A stretch of DNA of 64,000 nucleotides from Pseudotabrizicola sp. (GCF_030656345.1 NZ_JAUSNR010000019.1:372001-436000); one strand, 5' to 3'; shown: positions 44,203 to 53,407, counted from the first letter of the stretch. The notes: generated from the sequence alone by a model not told the origin. Numbers and translations: made by a program.

Positions 44203-44461
44203 TGATATCGCGGTCCCACAGCCGGACCTGCCCCTTGCGCACCCCCAGCACCCGGCGCAGCACCAGCCAGGCCACCAGCGAGGCGACGGCAAACACCAGC
44301 AGCAACACCGCCAGACTGCCGCCCAGCAGGCCAAGGCCCAACCCGGCCCCCACCACAACCGCCCCTATGGCAAAGCCCACGAAGATATAGCCCGGTGCCA
44401 GCACCTCCAGCACGCCAAGCGCAAAGCCTGCCACGATCCAGACCCACCAGACAGCCCACAT
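44195..44461 (-). CDS. Short NfeD-like membrane protein
   Basis: 88 residues, mostly two to three hydrophobic helices (about 5-25, 28-45, 48-68) and a short C-terminal tail ending in LWDRDIND. Such NfeD-like proteins pair with SPFH/stomatin-type proteins in membrane microdomains, and this gene is directly after an SPFH gene with a one-base overlap. The OB-fold normally present in longer NfeD is absent or cut to a stub. Confidence 0.8.
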   Translation of the reverse strand: MWAVWWVWIVAGFALGVLEVLAPGYIFVGFAIGAVVVGAGLGLGLLGGSLAVLLLVFAVASLVAWLVLRRVLGVRKGQVRLWDRDIND

Positions 44462-45342
44462 CAGACGCGCCCTTTCAGCATCTTGAACGCGTCGGCAAAG
44501 GCATCCAGCGCCTGTGCGGGTATCAGAATGGTCTGCTTGCCCGGGCCTTGCGCCACCTTGGCCAGTGCATCCACCTGCGCCAGTGCCAGCTGGTACTGCG
44601 CCGCCTCCAGCCCCGATTCGCGGATCGCCACGGCGATGGCCGATGTGGCATAGGCCTCGGCATCCGCCGTCACCCGCTTGGCTTTGGCCTGCTGTTCGGC
44701 GGCGTACAGGTCGGCATCGGCGGCGAGTTCAACCGAGCGTTTGCGGCCCTCGGCCTCCATCACATGTGCGCGGCGGGCGCGTTCGGCGTTCAGCTGTTGC
44801 AGCATGGCGGCGCGGGTCGCCTCATCCAGATTGACGTCGAGAATCTCGGCCCGCGTCACCTCGACCCCCCAGTCATCGACCATGGCCGTCACCTGTTCGC
44901 GCACGCGTTCAATCAGCTGGGCGCGGTTCGATTGCACCTGATCCAGCTCGATCTTGCCGATTTCAGAGCGCACGATCCCGGCCACCGTGGTGGCAATCGC
45001 ACCATCGATATCGCGGATGCGGTAGACGGTCTTTTCCGGTTCGGTGATGCGGTAAAAGACCGACGTTTCCACCTTTACCAGCACGTTGTCGGCGGTGATG
45101 GCATCCTGACTGGCGGTCGGCAACTGGCGTTCCAGGATAGAGATTCTATGCGCCACCCGGTCCAGAAACGGCACCACGAAGTTGATCCCCGGTCCCAGCA
45201 CCGACCGCAGACGCCCAAAACGTTCGACCACATGCTTTTCCGACTGCGGCACGATCCGCACGCCCAGAAAGATGCACAGGATGATGAAGACGGCGATGGC
45301 CAGAAACACCGCATTGCCGCCCAGAAACTGGTTGAAATCCAT
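44461..45342 (-). CDS. SPFH/Band 7 (stomatin-like) membrane protein
   Basis: 293 residues. An N-terminal membrane helix (about 8-30) precedes the SPFH domain (RIVPQSEKHVVERFGRL, GPGINFVVPFLDRV, then IGKIELDQ and WGVEVTRAEI). A coiled C-terminal region rich in Ala/Glu follows (AEQQAKAKRVTADAEAYA). These proteins form oligomeric rafts, QmcA/stomatin-like. It heads the operon nfeD - deacetylase - xseB - ispA - dxs. The start at 45342 excludes 31 upstream codons. Confidence 0.92.
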   Translation of the reverse strand: MDFNQFLGGNAVFLAIAVFIILCIFLGVRIVPQSEKHVVERFGRLRSVLGPGINFVVPFLDRVAHRISILERQLPTASQDAITADNVLVKVETSVFYRITEPEKTVYRIRDIDGAIATTVAGIVRSEIGKIELDQVQSNRAQLIERVREQVTAMVDDWGVEVTRAEILDVNLDEATRAAMLQQLNAERARRAHVMEAEGRKRSVELAADADLYAAEQQAKAKRVTADAEAYATSAIAVAIRESGLEAAQYQLALAQVDALAKVAQGPGKQTILIPAQALDAFADAFKMLKGRV

Positions 45343-45609
45343 TACAGAACGCCTTGTACAATTCATTTTCGCCACAAGGATGGCGGGTTCAAAGGCCAGA
45401 GGCAAGTGCAGGGATAATCTTGCGCCGCTACCCAAGATGACCGTTCATTCTTCGCACAATTAATGATCAGGCGGGGAATTATCCTGTCTTTTGCCTGCTA
45501 CGACGGCATTTCTTCGAAAAATTCTGAAATCCGTAGCCAAGTTTGCCAGAAAATCCCCCGGCCGCGGGTGCATGATCAGTCTATCATTTCCATCGCGAAA
45601 GGTCGCCCC

Positions 45610-46911
45610 ATGAAAATCGTCATCCTCGGCTCTGGCGTCATCGGCGTGACCTCGGCCTGGTATCTGGCACAGGCCGGGCATGAGGTGACGGTGATCGACC
45701 GTCAGCCCGCCGCCGCACTTGAAACCAGCTTTGCCAATGCGGGCGAGATCAGCCCCGGCTATTCCGCGCCATGGGCGGCACCCGGCGTGCCTGTGAAGGC
45801 GCTGAAATGGCTGTTCATGGAACACGCGCCGCTGATCGTGAACCCAAAGCCCGACATGGCGAAAATTCGCTGGATGCTGCAGATGCTGGGCAATTGCACC
45901 AGTGCGGCCTATGCGGTGAACAAGGGGCGCATGGTGCGGCTGGCCGAATATTCGCGCGATTGCCTGACCGACCTGCGCGCCACGACCGGCATTGCCTTTG
46001 ATGAACGCCAGCAAGGCACGCTGCAACTGTTCCGCACGCAAAAGCAGGTCGATGCGGCCGGCAAGGATATTGACGTGCTGCGTCAGGGCGGCGTGCCGTT
46101 CGAGGTGCTGGATGTGGCCGGTTGCCTTGCGGTGGAACCGGGTCTGGCGGATGCGGCGGGCAAGATCATGGGCGGGCTGCGCCTGCCCAATGACGAAACC
46201 GGCGATTGCTTCAAATTCACGCAAGGGCTGGCGGCGCAGGCGGCGGCGGCGGGCGTTACCTTCCGCCACGGCGTCAGCATCATCGGACTGAACCGGACAG
46301 GCGACAAGATCACCAGTGTCACCACGTCGGAAGGTGAGGTCACTGCCGATGCCTTCGTGCTGGCGCTTGGGTCGTATTCGCCCAAGCTGGCGGCAGATCT
46401 GGGCATCAGCCTGCCGGTCTACCCGGTGAAGGGCTATTCGATCACCGTTCCGGTCACCGATGCCAGCCGCGCCCCGGTGTCGACCGTGATGGACGAAACC
46501 CACAAGATCGCCATCACCCGGCTGGGCGACCGGATTCGCGTCGGCGGTATGGCCGAGATTGCGGGTTACGATCTGTCGCTGTCCGACAGGCGCAAGCGCA
46601 CCCTGCAACACTCGGTCGAAGACCTGTTCGGCGGCGCGGGGGATCAGAGCCGTGCCACGTTCTGGGCCGGCCTGCGCCCGATGACACCGGATGGCACCCC
46701 GATCATCGGGCGCTCGCCGCTGGCCAACCTGTTCCTCAACACCGGGCACGGCACGCTGGGCTGGACCATGGCCGCCGGATCTGGCCGGTTGCTGGCCGAT
46801 ATCGTGTCAGACCGCGCGACAGAGATCGAAAGCCGCGACCTTGGGCTTGACCGCTACCGCAAGCCCGCCAAAGCCGCACAGCCCGCCCTGCAGCCCGCCC
46901 CCGTACGCTGA
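45610..46911 (+). CDS. dadA: D-amino-acid dehydrogenase small subunit DadA
   Basis: 433 residues. FAD motif [17 protein letters not shown] is at residues 7-23; the later segments [12 protein letters not shown] and [31 protein letters not shown] are DadA-like. It oxidises D-amino acids (mainly D-alanine) to 2-oxo acids and passes electrons to quinone at the membrane. It is divergent from the SPFH gene across a 267-base AT-richer gap. No alanine racemase (dadX) is adjacent. The ATG at 45610 excludes 49 codons of open upstream frame. Confidence 0.92.
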   Translation: MKIVILGSGVIGVTSAWYLAQAGHEVTVIDRQPAAALETSFANAGEISPGYSAPWAAPGVPVKALKWLFMEHAPLIVNPKPDMAKIRWMLQMLGNCTSAAYAVNKGRMVRLAEYSRDCLTDLRATTGIAFDERQQGTLQLFRTQKQVDAAGKDIDVLRQGGVPFEVLDVAGCLAVEPGLADAAGKIMGGLRLPNDETGDCFKFTQGLAAQAAAAGVTFRHGVSIIGLNRTGDKITSVTTSEGEVTADAFVLALGSYSPKLAADLGISLPVYPVKGYSITVPVTDASRAPVSTVMDETHKIAITRLGDRIRVGGMAEIAGYDLSLSDRRKRTLQHSVEDLFGGAGDQSRATFWAGLRPMTPDGTPIIGRSPLANLFLNTGHGTLGWTMAAGSGRLLADIVSDRATEIESRDLGLDRYRKPAKAAQPALQPAPVR

Positions 46912-46921
46912 CCCTTCGCCA

Positions 46922-46942
46922 TTCATCTTGACAAAAATACTC
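46922..46942. repeat. Half copy of the GAGTATTT hairpin repeat (right arm only)
   Basis: The arm beginning TTCATCTTGACAAAAATACT occurs 10 bases after the dadA stop. It matches the right arms of the complete elements at 52506-52571 and 59091-59155, but no left arm is present. Confidence 0.7.
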
Positions 46943-47025
46943 CCGCCGGAGGCGTCTTCCGATGCCCCCGGCGTTCCCGCTTTGCCCCTGTGCGCGGCGG
47001 CCACAACCGGCTATGATCGCGCATC

Positions 47026-48288
47026 ATGCCCGCCCTGTGCCGCGATTGCCTGACCACATTTGACACGGCCCCGCCCCGGGGCCGCTGTCCGGCCTGTCGC
47101 AGCCCGCGCCTGCTGGCGCATCCTGATCTGTTCAGCCTCTCGATCGCGCATATGGATTGCGATGCCTTCTACGCCTCGGTCGAAAAGCGCGATGATCCCT
47201 CGCTTGCCGACAAGCCGCTGATCGTCGGCGGCGGCACCCGCGGCGTGGTGTCCACCTGCTGCTATATCGCGCGCATCCATGGCGTGCGCTCGGCGATGCC
47301 GATGTTTCAGGCGCTCAAGCTGTGCCCCGAAGCGGTGGTCGTCAAACCGCGTATCGCGCGCTATGTCGAGGTCAGTCGCCAGATCCGCGCCATGATGGAG
47401 GATCTGACCCCCGCCATCGAACCCCTGTCACTGGACGAGGCGTTTCTGGACCTGACCGGCACCGCCCGCCTGCATGGCGCGCCGCCTGCGGTGCTGCTGG
47501 CGCGGTTGACCCGGCGGATGGAGGCAGAGCTGGGCATCACCGGATCTGTCGGCCTTGCCCACAACAAGTTTCTGGCCAAAATCGCGTCTGATCTCGACAA
47601 ACCGCGCGGCTTTTCCATCATCGGCCCGTCAGAGACGGAGAGCTTTCTGCGCCCGAAACCCGTGCGCATCATCTGGGGGGTGGGCACCGCGATGCAGGCG
47701 TCGCTGGAACAGGCGGGCATCCGCACCATTGCCGATCTGCTGCGCTGGGACCGCGCCGATCTGACTGCGCGTTTCGGCCAGATGGGCGACCGGCTGTGGC
47801 ATCTGGCGCGCGGGCAGGACAGCCGCCGCGTGACCCGGGATGAAAAGCTGAAGTCGATTTCCAAGGAAACCACGTTCTTTGAGGATACGTCTGACCCCGA
47901 TCTGCTGGACGGTCATCTGTGGCGGCTGTCGGAACAGGTGTCAGACCGGGCAAAGGCCAAAGGGCTTGCCGGGCGCACGGTGACGCTGAAGCTGAAAACC
48001 GGGGCGTTCCGGTTGATCACCCGTCGTCATGCCCTGACAGACCCGACCCAGATCGCCGACCGCATTTACCGCACAGCGCGGGGCCTGTTCGATCATGCGG
48101 GCAATGCCGGGCCGTTCCGCCTGATCGGGGTGGGGATTTCCGATCTGGCACCTGAGGATCAGGCCGACCGCTCCGCCGATCTGCTGGACCCGGATGCGGG
48201 CAAGCGCGCCATGGCCGAACGGGCCGCAGATGCGATTCGCGCCCGGTTTGGCAAAGAGGCGATCATGAAGGGGCGCGCGCTGCGCTAA
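47026..48288 (+). CDS. dinB: DNA polymerase IV (Y family) with an N-terminal zinc ribbon
   Basis: 420 residues. The polymerase core has HMDCDAFYASVEKRDDP (about 42-58) and PLSLDEAFLDLTG (about 130-142), carrying the metal-binding acidic residues. A 35-residue extension contains CRDC and CPAC pairs spaced 16 apart, a probable zinc-binding module. It is an error-prone lesion-bypass polymerase. No RBS stands out before the ATG. Confidence 0.93.
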   Translation: MPALCRDCLTTFDTAPPRGRCPACRSPRLLAHPDLFSLSIAHMDCDAFYASVEKRDDPSLADKPLIVGGGTRGVVSTCCYIARIHGVRSAMPMFQALKLCPEAVVVKPRIARYVEVSRQIRAMMEDLTPAIEPLSLDEAFLDLTGTARLHGAPPAVLLARLTRRMEAELGITGSVGLAHNKFLAKIASDLDKPRGFSIIGPSETESFLRPKPVRIIWGVGTAMQASLEQAGIRTIADLLRWDRADLTARFGQMGDRLWHLARGQDSRRVTRDEKLKSISKETTFFEDTSDPDLLDGHLWRLSEQVSDRAKAKGLAGRTVTLKLKTGAFRLITRRHALTDPTQIADRIYRTARGLFDHAGNAGPFRLIGVGISDLAPEDQADRSADLLDPDAGKRAMAERAADAIRARFGKEAIMKGRALR

Positions 48289-48364
48289 GGCGGTCGCAGC
48301 GAGTTGATGTCGCGGGATCAAATGGTTCATTGACCTTCGATGCCCAATCCCTCAGCGAGGGCGG

Positions 48365-48727
48365 ATGAACTGGTTCCGATCCCTCGCACTCCTTTTGCTC
48401 GTTCTGGCGGTCATGCCATGGGGTGCCTATTCCGGAGCGACAACATTGCAGTCCGGGGTCCAGCAGGACGCCGGATTTGTCGGTGCGGGGCCAGATTCAG
48501 CTGTATCCAGCGGTGAGTTCCGCAATGGAATAGCTTTCGCGCCAAAGCCGAAGCGGTGTCGGACAGCCATTCTGCTTGGAGCGCCCTGCGGGCCGGATCT
48601 TGCGCTGCCCGGTTCTGTGCTTTCCCCGGATCTGACGGATGTCGATGATGCTGTGCTTCTGGCGGGTGAAACCCAGCTTGCCGGAGTGAAGCTGGCAGGG
48701 TCACTGGACCCGCCCCGGTACCGCTGA
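48365..48727 (+). CDS. Small secreted protein of unknown function
   Basis: 120 residues with a plausible N-terminal signal (MNWFRSLALLLLVLAVMPWGAYS) and a mature part rich in Gly, Ala and Pro with two cysteines (KRCRTAILLGAPC). No family is recognised. The gene precedes an L,D-transpeptidase gene by 61 bases and may share its transcript. The Shine-Dalgarno (GAGGGCGG) is very close to the ATG. It may be an exported partner or a fortuitous frame. Confidence 0.45.
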   Translation: MNWFRSLALLLLVLAVMPWGAYSGATTLQSGVQQDAGFVGAGPDSAVSSGEFRNGIAFAPKPKRCRTAILLGAPCGPDLALPGSVLSPDLTDVDDAVLLAGETQLAGVKLAGSLDPPRYR

Positions 48728-48788
48728 GTGTCGCGACCGCGCAAAACAGGCGGTCACCAACGATCACCAGCACATATGGATCAGACAC

Positions 48789-49490
48789 ATGATGACCCGT
48801 CGTCTCTTCGTTACCGGGGGCTCCTCCACGTTGCTTTCGGCCTGCGTCATGCAGCCTACGCCCTCGCTCCAGCCACTGGTTGCCCCAGAAGCCGAAGCCT
48901 TCCCGCCGCTTCCCGCGCATTATGGCGCGATTACCAACGAACCCTATCCCATTCCCGCGGTACCTGAAGGCGTCGTGCCGCCCGAGCTGTGGCGGCAGGA
49001 GGTTGACAATCCGTTTCCGCTGGAAGCGCCCGGGACCATCGTTGTCGATCCTACCGCCGGTTTTCTGCATCTGGTGGGCGTTGAGGGACGTGCCATGAGA
49101 TACGGCGCGGGCACGGGGGCTGCGGCGTTCGCCTGGCAAGGGGACGCCAGGCTGCAGTTCTGCCGAAGCTGGCCCCGCTGGAGGGTGCCGGACAGCATGA
49201 TCGCGCGCCAGCCTGATCTGGAGCCGTATTCCGTAGCGAATGGCGGTATGGACCCGGGCCCGGGAAATCCGCTTGGCGCGCGCGCCCTGTACCTGTTCCA
49301 GAATGGCGTGGACACGCTTTACCGGATTCACGGAGCATGCGAGCCAGAGTATCTTGGCAAACGCGTATCAGCTGGCTGCATTCGGCTGTTGGACCATGAC
49401 GTGATCGATCTTCGTCAACGCGTACGTCATGGGGTGACCGTACGTGTGCTGCCAACGCAGCACACGCCCGAAGCTGCCGCAGTGTATTGA
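48789..49490 (+). CDS. L,D-transpeptidase (YkuD family) lipoprotein
   Basis: 233 residues. A lipobox (LLSAC) near residue 19 predicts an N-terminal lipid anchor. The YkuD domain has RIHGACEP and the catalytic SAGCIRLLDHDV, with the active Cys. It crosslinks peptidoglycan stems 3-3 or attaches proteins to the wall, using tetrapeptide donors. It stands between dinB and a convergent amidohydrolase. Confidence 0.88.
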   Translation: MMTRRLFVTGGSSTLLSACVMQPTPSLQPLVAPEAEAFPPLPAHYGAITNEPYPIPAVPEGVVPPELWRQEVDNPFPLEAPGTIVVDPTAGFLHLVGVEGRAMRYGAGTGAAAFAWQGDARLQFCRSWPRWRVPDSMIARQPDLEPYSVANGGMDPGPGNPLGARALYLFQNGVDTLYRIHGACEPEYLGKRVSAGCIRLLDHDVIDLRQRVRHGVTVRVLPTQHTPEAAAVY

Positions 49491-49555
49491 GGTCACTTTT
49501 CCGAAGGCGGGGTAACCACCCCGCCTTTCGCTGCGCAGTGTGCCGAACGCTGCGC

Positions 49556-50416
49556 CTATTCCGCCGCCAGCGGCACCTGCAGCCGCCCAATGCCTGCAAT
49601 CTCGGCGACCACCCCGGCAATCAGGGTGCGGAAGGCTTCGAAATCGGCCCGGGGCTCGACCCGCGCCTCGTCCATGTAAAGCGCCCGGTCAATCTCGACC
49701 TGCACCACATGAAAGCCGCGCGACGGGCGGCCGTAGGTCTGGGCGATATAGGCCCCGGCAAAGGGTGCGTTGCGTGATACCCGCAAGCCGGCGCGGCGGA
49801 AGGCGGCTTCGACCTGATCCATCACATCACGCGCGGCGGCAGCCCCGAACCTGTCGCCAAGCACCACCTCGGGATGGGGAAAGCCGGGGCGGGAATGCGC
49901 CTCGATCGCCTCATGCGGCATCGAATGGCAATCAATCAGCACCGACTGGCCGAATTGTGCGTGGCTGTCTTCGGTCAGGCTGCGCAAGGCGGCATGGTAG
50001 GGGTGCCAATGGTCGCGGATCCGCGCCTCGGCCTCGGCCAGTGCCATCTTGCCGCGATAAATCGCCCGCCCGCCCGACACCACGCGGGGAATCACCCCAA
50101 GGCCAGAAGCCACGCGCGGATTGTGCGGGCTGCGCGCCACACCTTCGATGACGGCGGCGTCCAGCTCATCCGCCGCGCGGTTCAGGTCGATAAAGGCACG
50201 CGGGGCATTGGCCGCGATCAGCGGCGCGCCATATTCGGTGGCTGACCGGAACAGATCATCGACAAAGGCATCCTCGGACGACCGGATGATTTGGGCATCC
50301 AGCACCGATCCGTCCAGAAATGCAGGCGGATAGACCCGGCCACTGTGGGGGGACGAGAAAACCACCGGCGTCTCGCGACGGGCGGGATGGTAAAGGGTAA
50401 AGGCTTCGCTGTGCAC
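49556..50416 (-). CDS. N-formylglutamate amidohydrolase family protein
   Basis: 286 residues. The family motifs FSSPHSGRVYP (about 20-30), LIDCHSMPH (about 159-167) and ARFIDLNR-type AFIDLNRAADELD (about 74-86) are present. It hydrolyses N-formyl-L-glutamate to formate and glutamate, the last step of one histidine degradation route. No other hut gene is nearby, so it may act on other formylated acids. It is convergent with the L,D-transpeptidase gene. Confidence 0.88.
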   Translation of the reverse strand: MHSEAFTLYHPARRETPVVFSSPHSGRVYPPAFLDGSVLDAQIIRSSEDAFVDDLFRSATEYGAPLIAANAPRAFIDLNRAADELDAAVIEGVARSPHNPRVASGLGVIPRVVSGGRAIYRGKMALAEAEARIRDHWHPYHAALRSLTEDSHAQFGQSVLIDCHSMPHEAIEAHSRPGFPHPEVVLGDRFGAAAARDVMDQVEAAFRRAGLRVSRNAPFAGAYIAQTYGRPSRGFHVVQVEIDRALYMDEARVEPRADFEAFRTLIAGVVAEIAGIGRLQVPLAAE

Positions 50417-50603
50417 TGCTGTCTCCCGGTCATACCTGTTATAGCGGGCTTTGCCGAAATGCCAAAAGCCAAGATTGCGTGGGGTGTGCGCGCGGAAAGG
50501 CTCTTGCGGCCATGGGCGGAACTGGCTATAGACCCCCGCACACCGACGCGGTTCCTCCCGCGTCCTTTTCTTTGGGGCTTTGGGGGAAATGCGGCTGTAG
50601 CGT

Positions 50604-50678
50604 GGGCGGTTAGCTCAGCGGTAGAGCACTACGTTGACATCGTAGTGGCCACTGGTTCGATCCCAGTACCGCCCACCA
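50604..50678 (+). tRNA. tRNA-Val (anticodon GAC)
   Basis: The sequence folds as a normal tRNA: acceptor GGGCGGT with ACCGCCC, anticodon stem CTACG/CGTAG with loop TTGACAT (anticodon GAC), and T-arm ACTGGTTCGATCCCAGT. The CCA tail is encoded (50676-50678). It reads GUC and GUU. Confidence 0.95.
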
Positions 50679-50753
50679 TTCACCGCCCCCATTCCTGGGG
50701 GTCACTGTTTTCAACTGGCGCGTGATGCGCCGCGACCAAGGAAAGAGACGACC

Positions 50754-50879
50754 ATGAAAGTCGCCAACTCGCTCCGTTCGCTGAAGACGCGTCACCGTGA
50801 TTGCCAGGTCGTGCGCCGCAAAGGCCGCGTCTATGTGATCAACAAGACGCAAAAGCGCTACAAGGCCCGTCAGGGCTGA
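50754..50879 (+). CDS. rpmJ: 50S ribosomal protein L36 (type B)
   Basis: 41 residues, [18 protein letters not shown] followed by [15 protein letters not shown]. This is the short L36 of alphaproteobacteria; it has only one cysteine of the zinc set, so it is the zinc-independent (type B, YkgO-like) form. It is too short for most ORF finders. GAAAGAG lies before the ATG. A terminator follows, and tRNA-Val lies 75 bases upstream. Confidence 0.95.
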   Translation: MKVANSLRSLKTRHRDCQVVRRKGRVYVINKTQKRYKARQG

Positions 50880-50902
50880 TATCGCTTGCAGCGACATGCA
50901 AA

Positions 50903-50938
50903 AAAAAGGCCGCCACGGGCAACCGGGCGGCCTTTTTC
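50903..50938 (+). terminator. Terminator after rpmJ
   Basis: A stem of about 11-12 bp (AAAAAGGCCGCC with GGCGGCCTTTTT) and a loop of about 12 bases is followed by a T-rich tail (CTTTTTCTTTT). Confidence 0.85.
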
Positions 50939-50979
50939 TTTTGCTTGCAACCCGCAGCCCGGCGGCTAAGTGTTCGCCC

Positions 50980-51402
50980 ATGTTCGAGATGTCCCGTCCA
51001 CGGCTGATTGCCACGCTGATCGCTGCTGCCACTCTGGGGCTGGCGATGGTGCTGGCCAATGGCATCCCGCCGGAACCCCGCGCCCTTATCCGCACAGTGG
51101 TGCCGATGATTCTGGGCGCGGGGCTGGCGCAATGGCTGCTGTTTCCGCTGTTCACCCGCCGCGAGGGCGCGGTGGGGCTGGCGCTGGATGTCGCCCTCTG
51201 GCTGGGGCACATCGCGCTTGCCGGGCTGTTTGCCGGTACGCTGGTGATGCCGGGGGCGGGCACGATTCTGGGGCCGATGGTCACGCTGTCGCTGCCGCTG
51301 CAGTCGCCGGTGGCCGCGCTGGTCTATGCGCTGGGCGCCGCACTCGGGCTGCGCGTGATCCGCCGTGCCAGATTCGCCGCACTGGCGACACCGCCCGCAT
51401 AA
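50980..51402 (+). CDS. Small membrane protein of unknown function
   Basis: 140 residues with four hydrophobic helices at about 7-27, 36-56, 67-87 and 95-118. It begins MFEMSRPRLIATLIAAAT and ends in a basic tail (RVIRRARFAAL). No family is recognised with confidence. The ATG at 50980 is preferred to an upstream open frame that begins within the rpmJ terminator. Confidence 0.6.
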   Translation: MFEMSRPRLIATLIAAATLGLAMVLANGIPPEPRALIRTVVPMILGAGLAQWLLFPLFTRREGAVGLALDVALWLGHIALAGLFAGTLVMPGAGTILGPMVTLSLPLQSPVAALVYALGAALGLRVIRRARFAALATPPA

Positions 51403-51478
51403 CCCGGCTCTGGCCTGCAGCTAGCGGTGGACAGCGCCCCATCGCCCCCCTAGGATTCGCCCGAACCGACCGGAGGTC

Positions 51479-51778
51479 ATGATGCCGCTGCCCCTTGCCC
51501 CGCTGCTGCCCTTTGCGCTCCGACTGGGGGCGGTTGCGGCGCTTGGCTATGTTGCCCAGCGCCTGATCCGGCGGCATGGTCACGTGGGCCGCACCGATCA
51601 GCGGGCCGAAGAGGCGCTGGATGATCTGGACGAAGGCCTGGCCTCGCACCGCCTGCGCGATGCGGCGGGCCAGCGCAACACCACCTTCCGCCTTCGCCGC
51701 ACCTTCCGGCTGGGCGGCAAGACCTATGAAATTGACGCGGGGGCCATCGCCCGACTGCGCCGGCGGGAAATTGAATGA
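51479..51778 (+). CDS. Small basic protein of unknown function
   Basis: 99 residues: a hydrophobic N-terminus (about 3-24), then a charged stretch (RRHGHVGRTDQRAEEALDDLDEG) and an arginine-rich end. GGAGG lies 2 bases before the first ATG and 5 before the second (51482), so the second is the likelier start. Its stop overlaps the next ATG (ATGA). It is probably membrane-anchored; the function is unknown. Confidence 0.55.
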   Translation: MMPLPLAPLLPFALRLGAVAALGYVAQRLIRRHGHVGRTDQRAEEALDDLDEGLASHRLRDAAGQRNTTFRLRRTFRLGGKTYEIDAGAIARLRRREIE

Positions 51779-52380
51779 AGCTCTATCACTCCCCCACCTC
51801 GCCTTACGTCCGCAAGATCATGGTGCTGATCGCCGAGACCGGGCTGACCGGCATTGATCTGGTTGCCGCCTCGGGCACGCCCATCGCCCCTGATGCCGGG
51901 GTGGTCGGGCAGAACCCGCTGGGCAAGATCCCCGCGCTGGAACGGCACGATGGCCCCACGCTCTATGACAGCCGGGTGATCTGCCAGTATCTGAACGCCG
52001 AAGCCGGGGCGGGGCTATACCCTGCGGCCCCGTTGTTGTGGGACACGCTGACCGTGGAGGCCACCGCCGACGGCATGCTGGATGCCGCGCTGCTGATGGT
52101 TTACGAACAGCGCATCCGGCCTGAAGACAAGCGCTTTGACCCTTGGGTCGAAGGGCAGTGGACCAAGATCGCCCGCGCGCTGGATGTGCTGGAAACCCGC
52201 TGGATGGATCATCTGAACGGCCCGCTGGAGATGGGGCAGATCGCCACCGCCTGCGCGCTGGGCTATGTCGATTTCCGCCTTGGCGACCGCACCTGGCGCA
52301 TGGGCCGCCCGCTGCTGGCCGCCTGGGAAGCCGGCTTCGCCGCCCGCCCGTCGATGCAGGCCACGCTGCCGCCGGGCTGA
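51775..52380 (+). CDS. Glutathione S-transferase family protein
   Basis: 201 residues. The thioredoxin-like domain starts MKLYHSPTSPYVRKIMVLIAE and has NPLGKIPALE with DSRVICQYL (glutathione-site residues). The C-terminal part is helical. SP-Y-R in place of the CPxC type suggests a Ser/Tyr-type enzyme. It is ATGA-coupled to the small protein gene before it. Substrate unknown. Confidence 0.85.
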   Translation: MKLYHSPTSPYVRKIMVLIAETGLTGIDLVAASGTPIAPDAGVVGQNPLGKIPALERHDGPTLYDSRVICQYLNAEAGAGLYPAAPLLWDTLTVEATADGMLDAALLMVYEQRIRPEDKRFDPWVEGQWTKIARALDVLETRWMDHLNGPLEMGQIATACALGYVDFRLGDRTWRMGRPLLAAWEAGFAARPSMQATLPPG

Positions 52381-52505
52381 CCCGGTTTGCGCCGCGCCGG
52401 GGGCCGCCTCGGGGGGCATCGAGCCCCCGCCCGGCGGCGCTGCCACGGAAGGGCTGTGCTGGCGGCGGCAGGGCTGATGCGGCGCGCGGCGGTGCGGGTC
52501 TGAGT

Positions 52506-52571
52506 GAGTATTTGGATCAAGATGAAGGCACAGGCGATGCGCTTTGGCATTTCACCTTGATGAAAATACTC
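52506..52571. repeat. GAGTATTT hairpin repeat, imperfect copy
   Basis: The left arm starts GAGTATTTGGATCAAGATGA and the right arm is TTCACCTTGATGAAAATACT plus one C, with three mismatches in 21 and a 24-base loop. The loop (CAGGCG...GCTTTGGCA) resembles that of the perfect copy at 59091-59155, so the whole element, not just its arms, is repeated. Confidence 0.75.
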
Positions 52572-52797
52572 ATTCGACGGCGGCCCTTTCGCGCTACGTC
52601 TTGTCGCAGGGGGTTGAATCCTGTCCGCCACGCGGCATCCTTGGGGAATGACAGCCGCGCCTTATCAGCCACAGGCATAGAAATAACGGTGCAAACCGAG
52701 TCACATGCGCGCTATTGTCCGCTGGACGCGGGGGCGAGCCTTGGCTAATAAACCGCTTGGCAGGGTCGTGGGCAACCACAGCCCCGAAATCTTTATG

Positions 52798-52816
52798 GGC
52801 CACAGCCCCTGTGGCC
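52798..52816 (+). promoter_or_regulatory. Hairpin immediately upstream of the petA ribosome-binding site
   Basis: GGCCACA and TGTGGCC enclose GCCCC. The stem ends a few bases before the AAGGGAG Shine-Dalgarno of petA, so it could modulate translation of the bc1 operon. The sequence CCACAGCCCC also occurs directly before it at 52776. Confidence 0.5.
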
Positions 52817-52835
52817 TTGAAAGGGAGAATATCTC

Positions 52836-53396
52836 GTGTCCCACGCAGAAGACCACGCAGGCACCCGCAGGGATTTCCTGTATTACGCAACCGCCGGGGC
52901 CGGGGCTGTTGCCACCGGTGCCGCCGTCTGGCCGCTTGTGAACCAGATGAACCCTTCGGCCGACGTTCAGGCCCTGTCCTCGATCTTTGTCGATATCTCG
53001 GGGATCAGTCCCGGCACCCAGCTGACCGTCAAATTTCTTGGCAAGCCGGTGTTCATCCGTCGCCGCACCGAAGCCGAGATCGAAGCTGGCCGCGCCACTG
53101 CGCTGACCGCACTGCCGGATCAGGCCTCGGGCAACCCGAACAAGGCCGGAACCGATGCGTCGGATGCGAATCGCACGCTCGACGATGCCGGCGAATGGCT
53201 GGTGATGATCGGTGTCTGCACCCACCTGGGCTGCGTGCCGATCGGTGATGGTGCCGGTGAATTCGGTGGCTGGTTCTGCCCCTGCCACGGCTCGCATTAC
53301 GACGAGGCGGGCCGGATCCGCAAAGGCCCCGCGCCGCGTAACCTCGACATTCCGTTGGCGTCCTTCGTCGACGATGCCACGATCAAGCTGGGATAA
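52836..53396 (+). CDS. petA: Ubiquinol-cytochrome c reductase Rieske iron-sulfur subunit
   Basis: 186 residues from a GTG start preceded by AAGGGAG. A twin-arginine signal (TRRDFLYY, residues 10-17) leads an uncleaved membrane anchor (about 18-38). The [2Fe-2S] site is C128-T-H130-L-G-C133 and C148-P-C150-H151-G-S. It carries electrons from ubiquinol to cytochrome c1. It is the first gene of petABC. Confidence 0.97.
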   Translation: MSHAEDHAGTRRDFLYYATAGAGAVATGAAVWPLVNQMNPSADVQALSSIFVDISGISPGTQLTVKFLGKPVFIRRRTEAEIEAGRATALTALPDQASGNPNKAGTDASDANRTLDDAGEWLVMIGVCTHLGCVPIGDGAGEFGGWFCPCHGSHYDEAGRIRKGPAPRNLDIPLASFVDDATIKLG

Positions 53397-53407
53397 GGAC
53401 AACACCC

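Larger units (their letters stand above)
52381..52835. other. Gene-free stretch before petA with two hairpins and a repeat
   Basis: This 455-base gap holds no credible gene. It contains a G/C hairpin (about 52412-52431) that may end the GST transcript, the imperfect GAGTATTT element at 52506-52571, and the petA upstream region with the hairpin at 52798-52816. The promoter of petABC must lie here, but I cannot place a clear -35/-10 pair. Confidence 0.6.

Noticed and set aside
48289..49500. Possible horizontally acquired island (small secreted protein and L,D-transpeptidase)
   Set aside because: Codon use seems slightly less biased here, but no flanking repeats or mobility genes support transfer.
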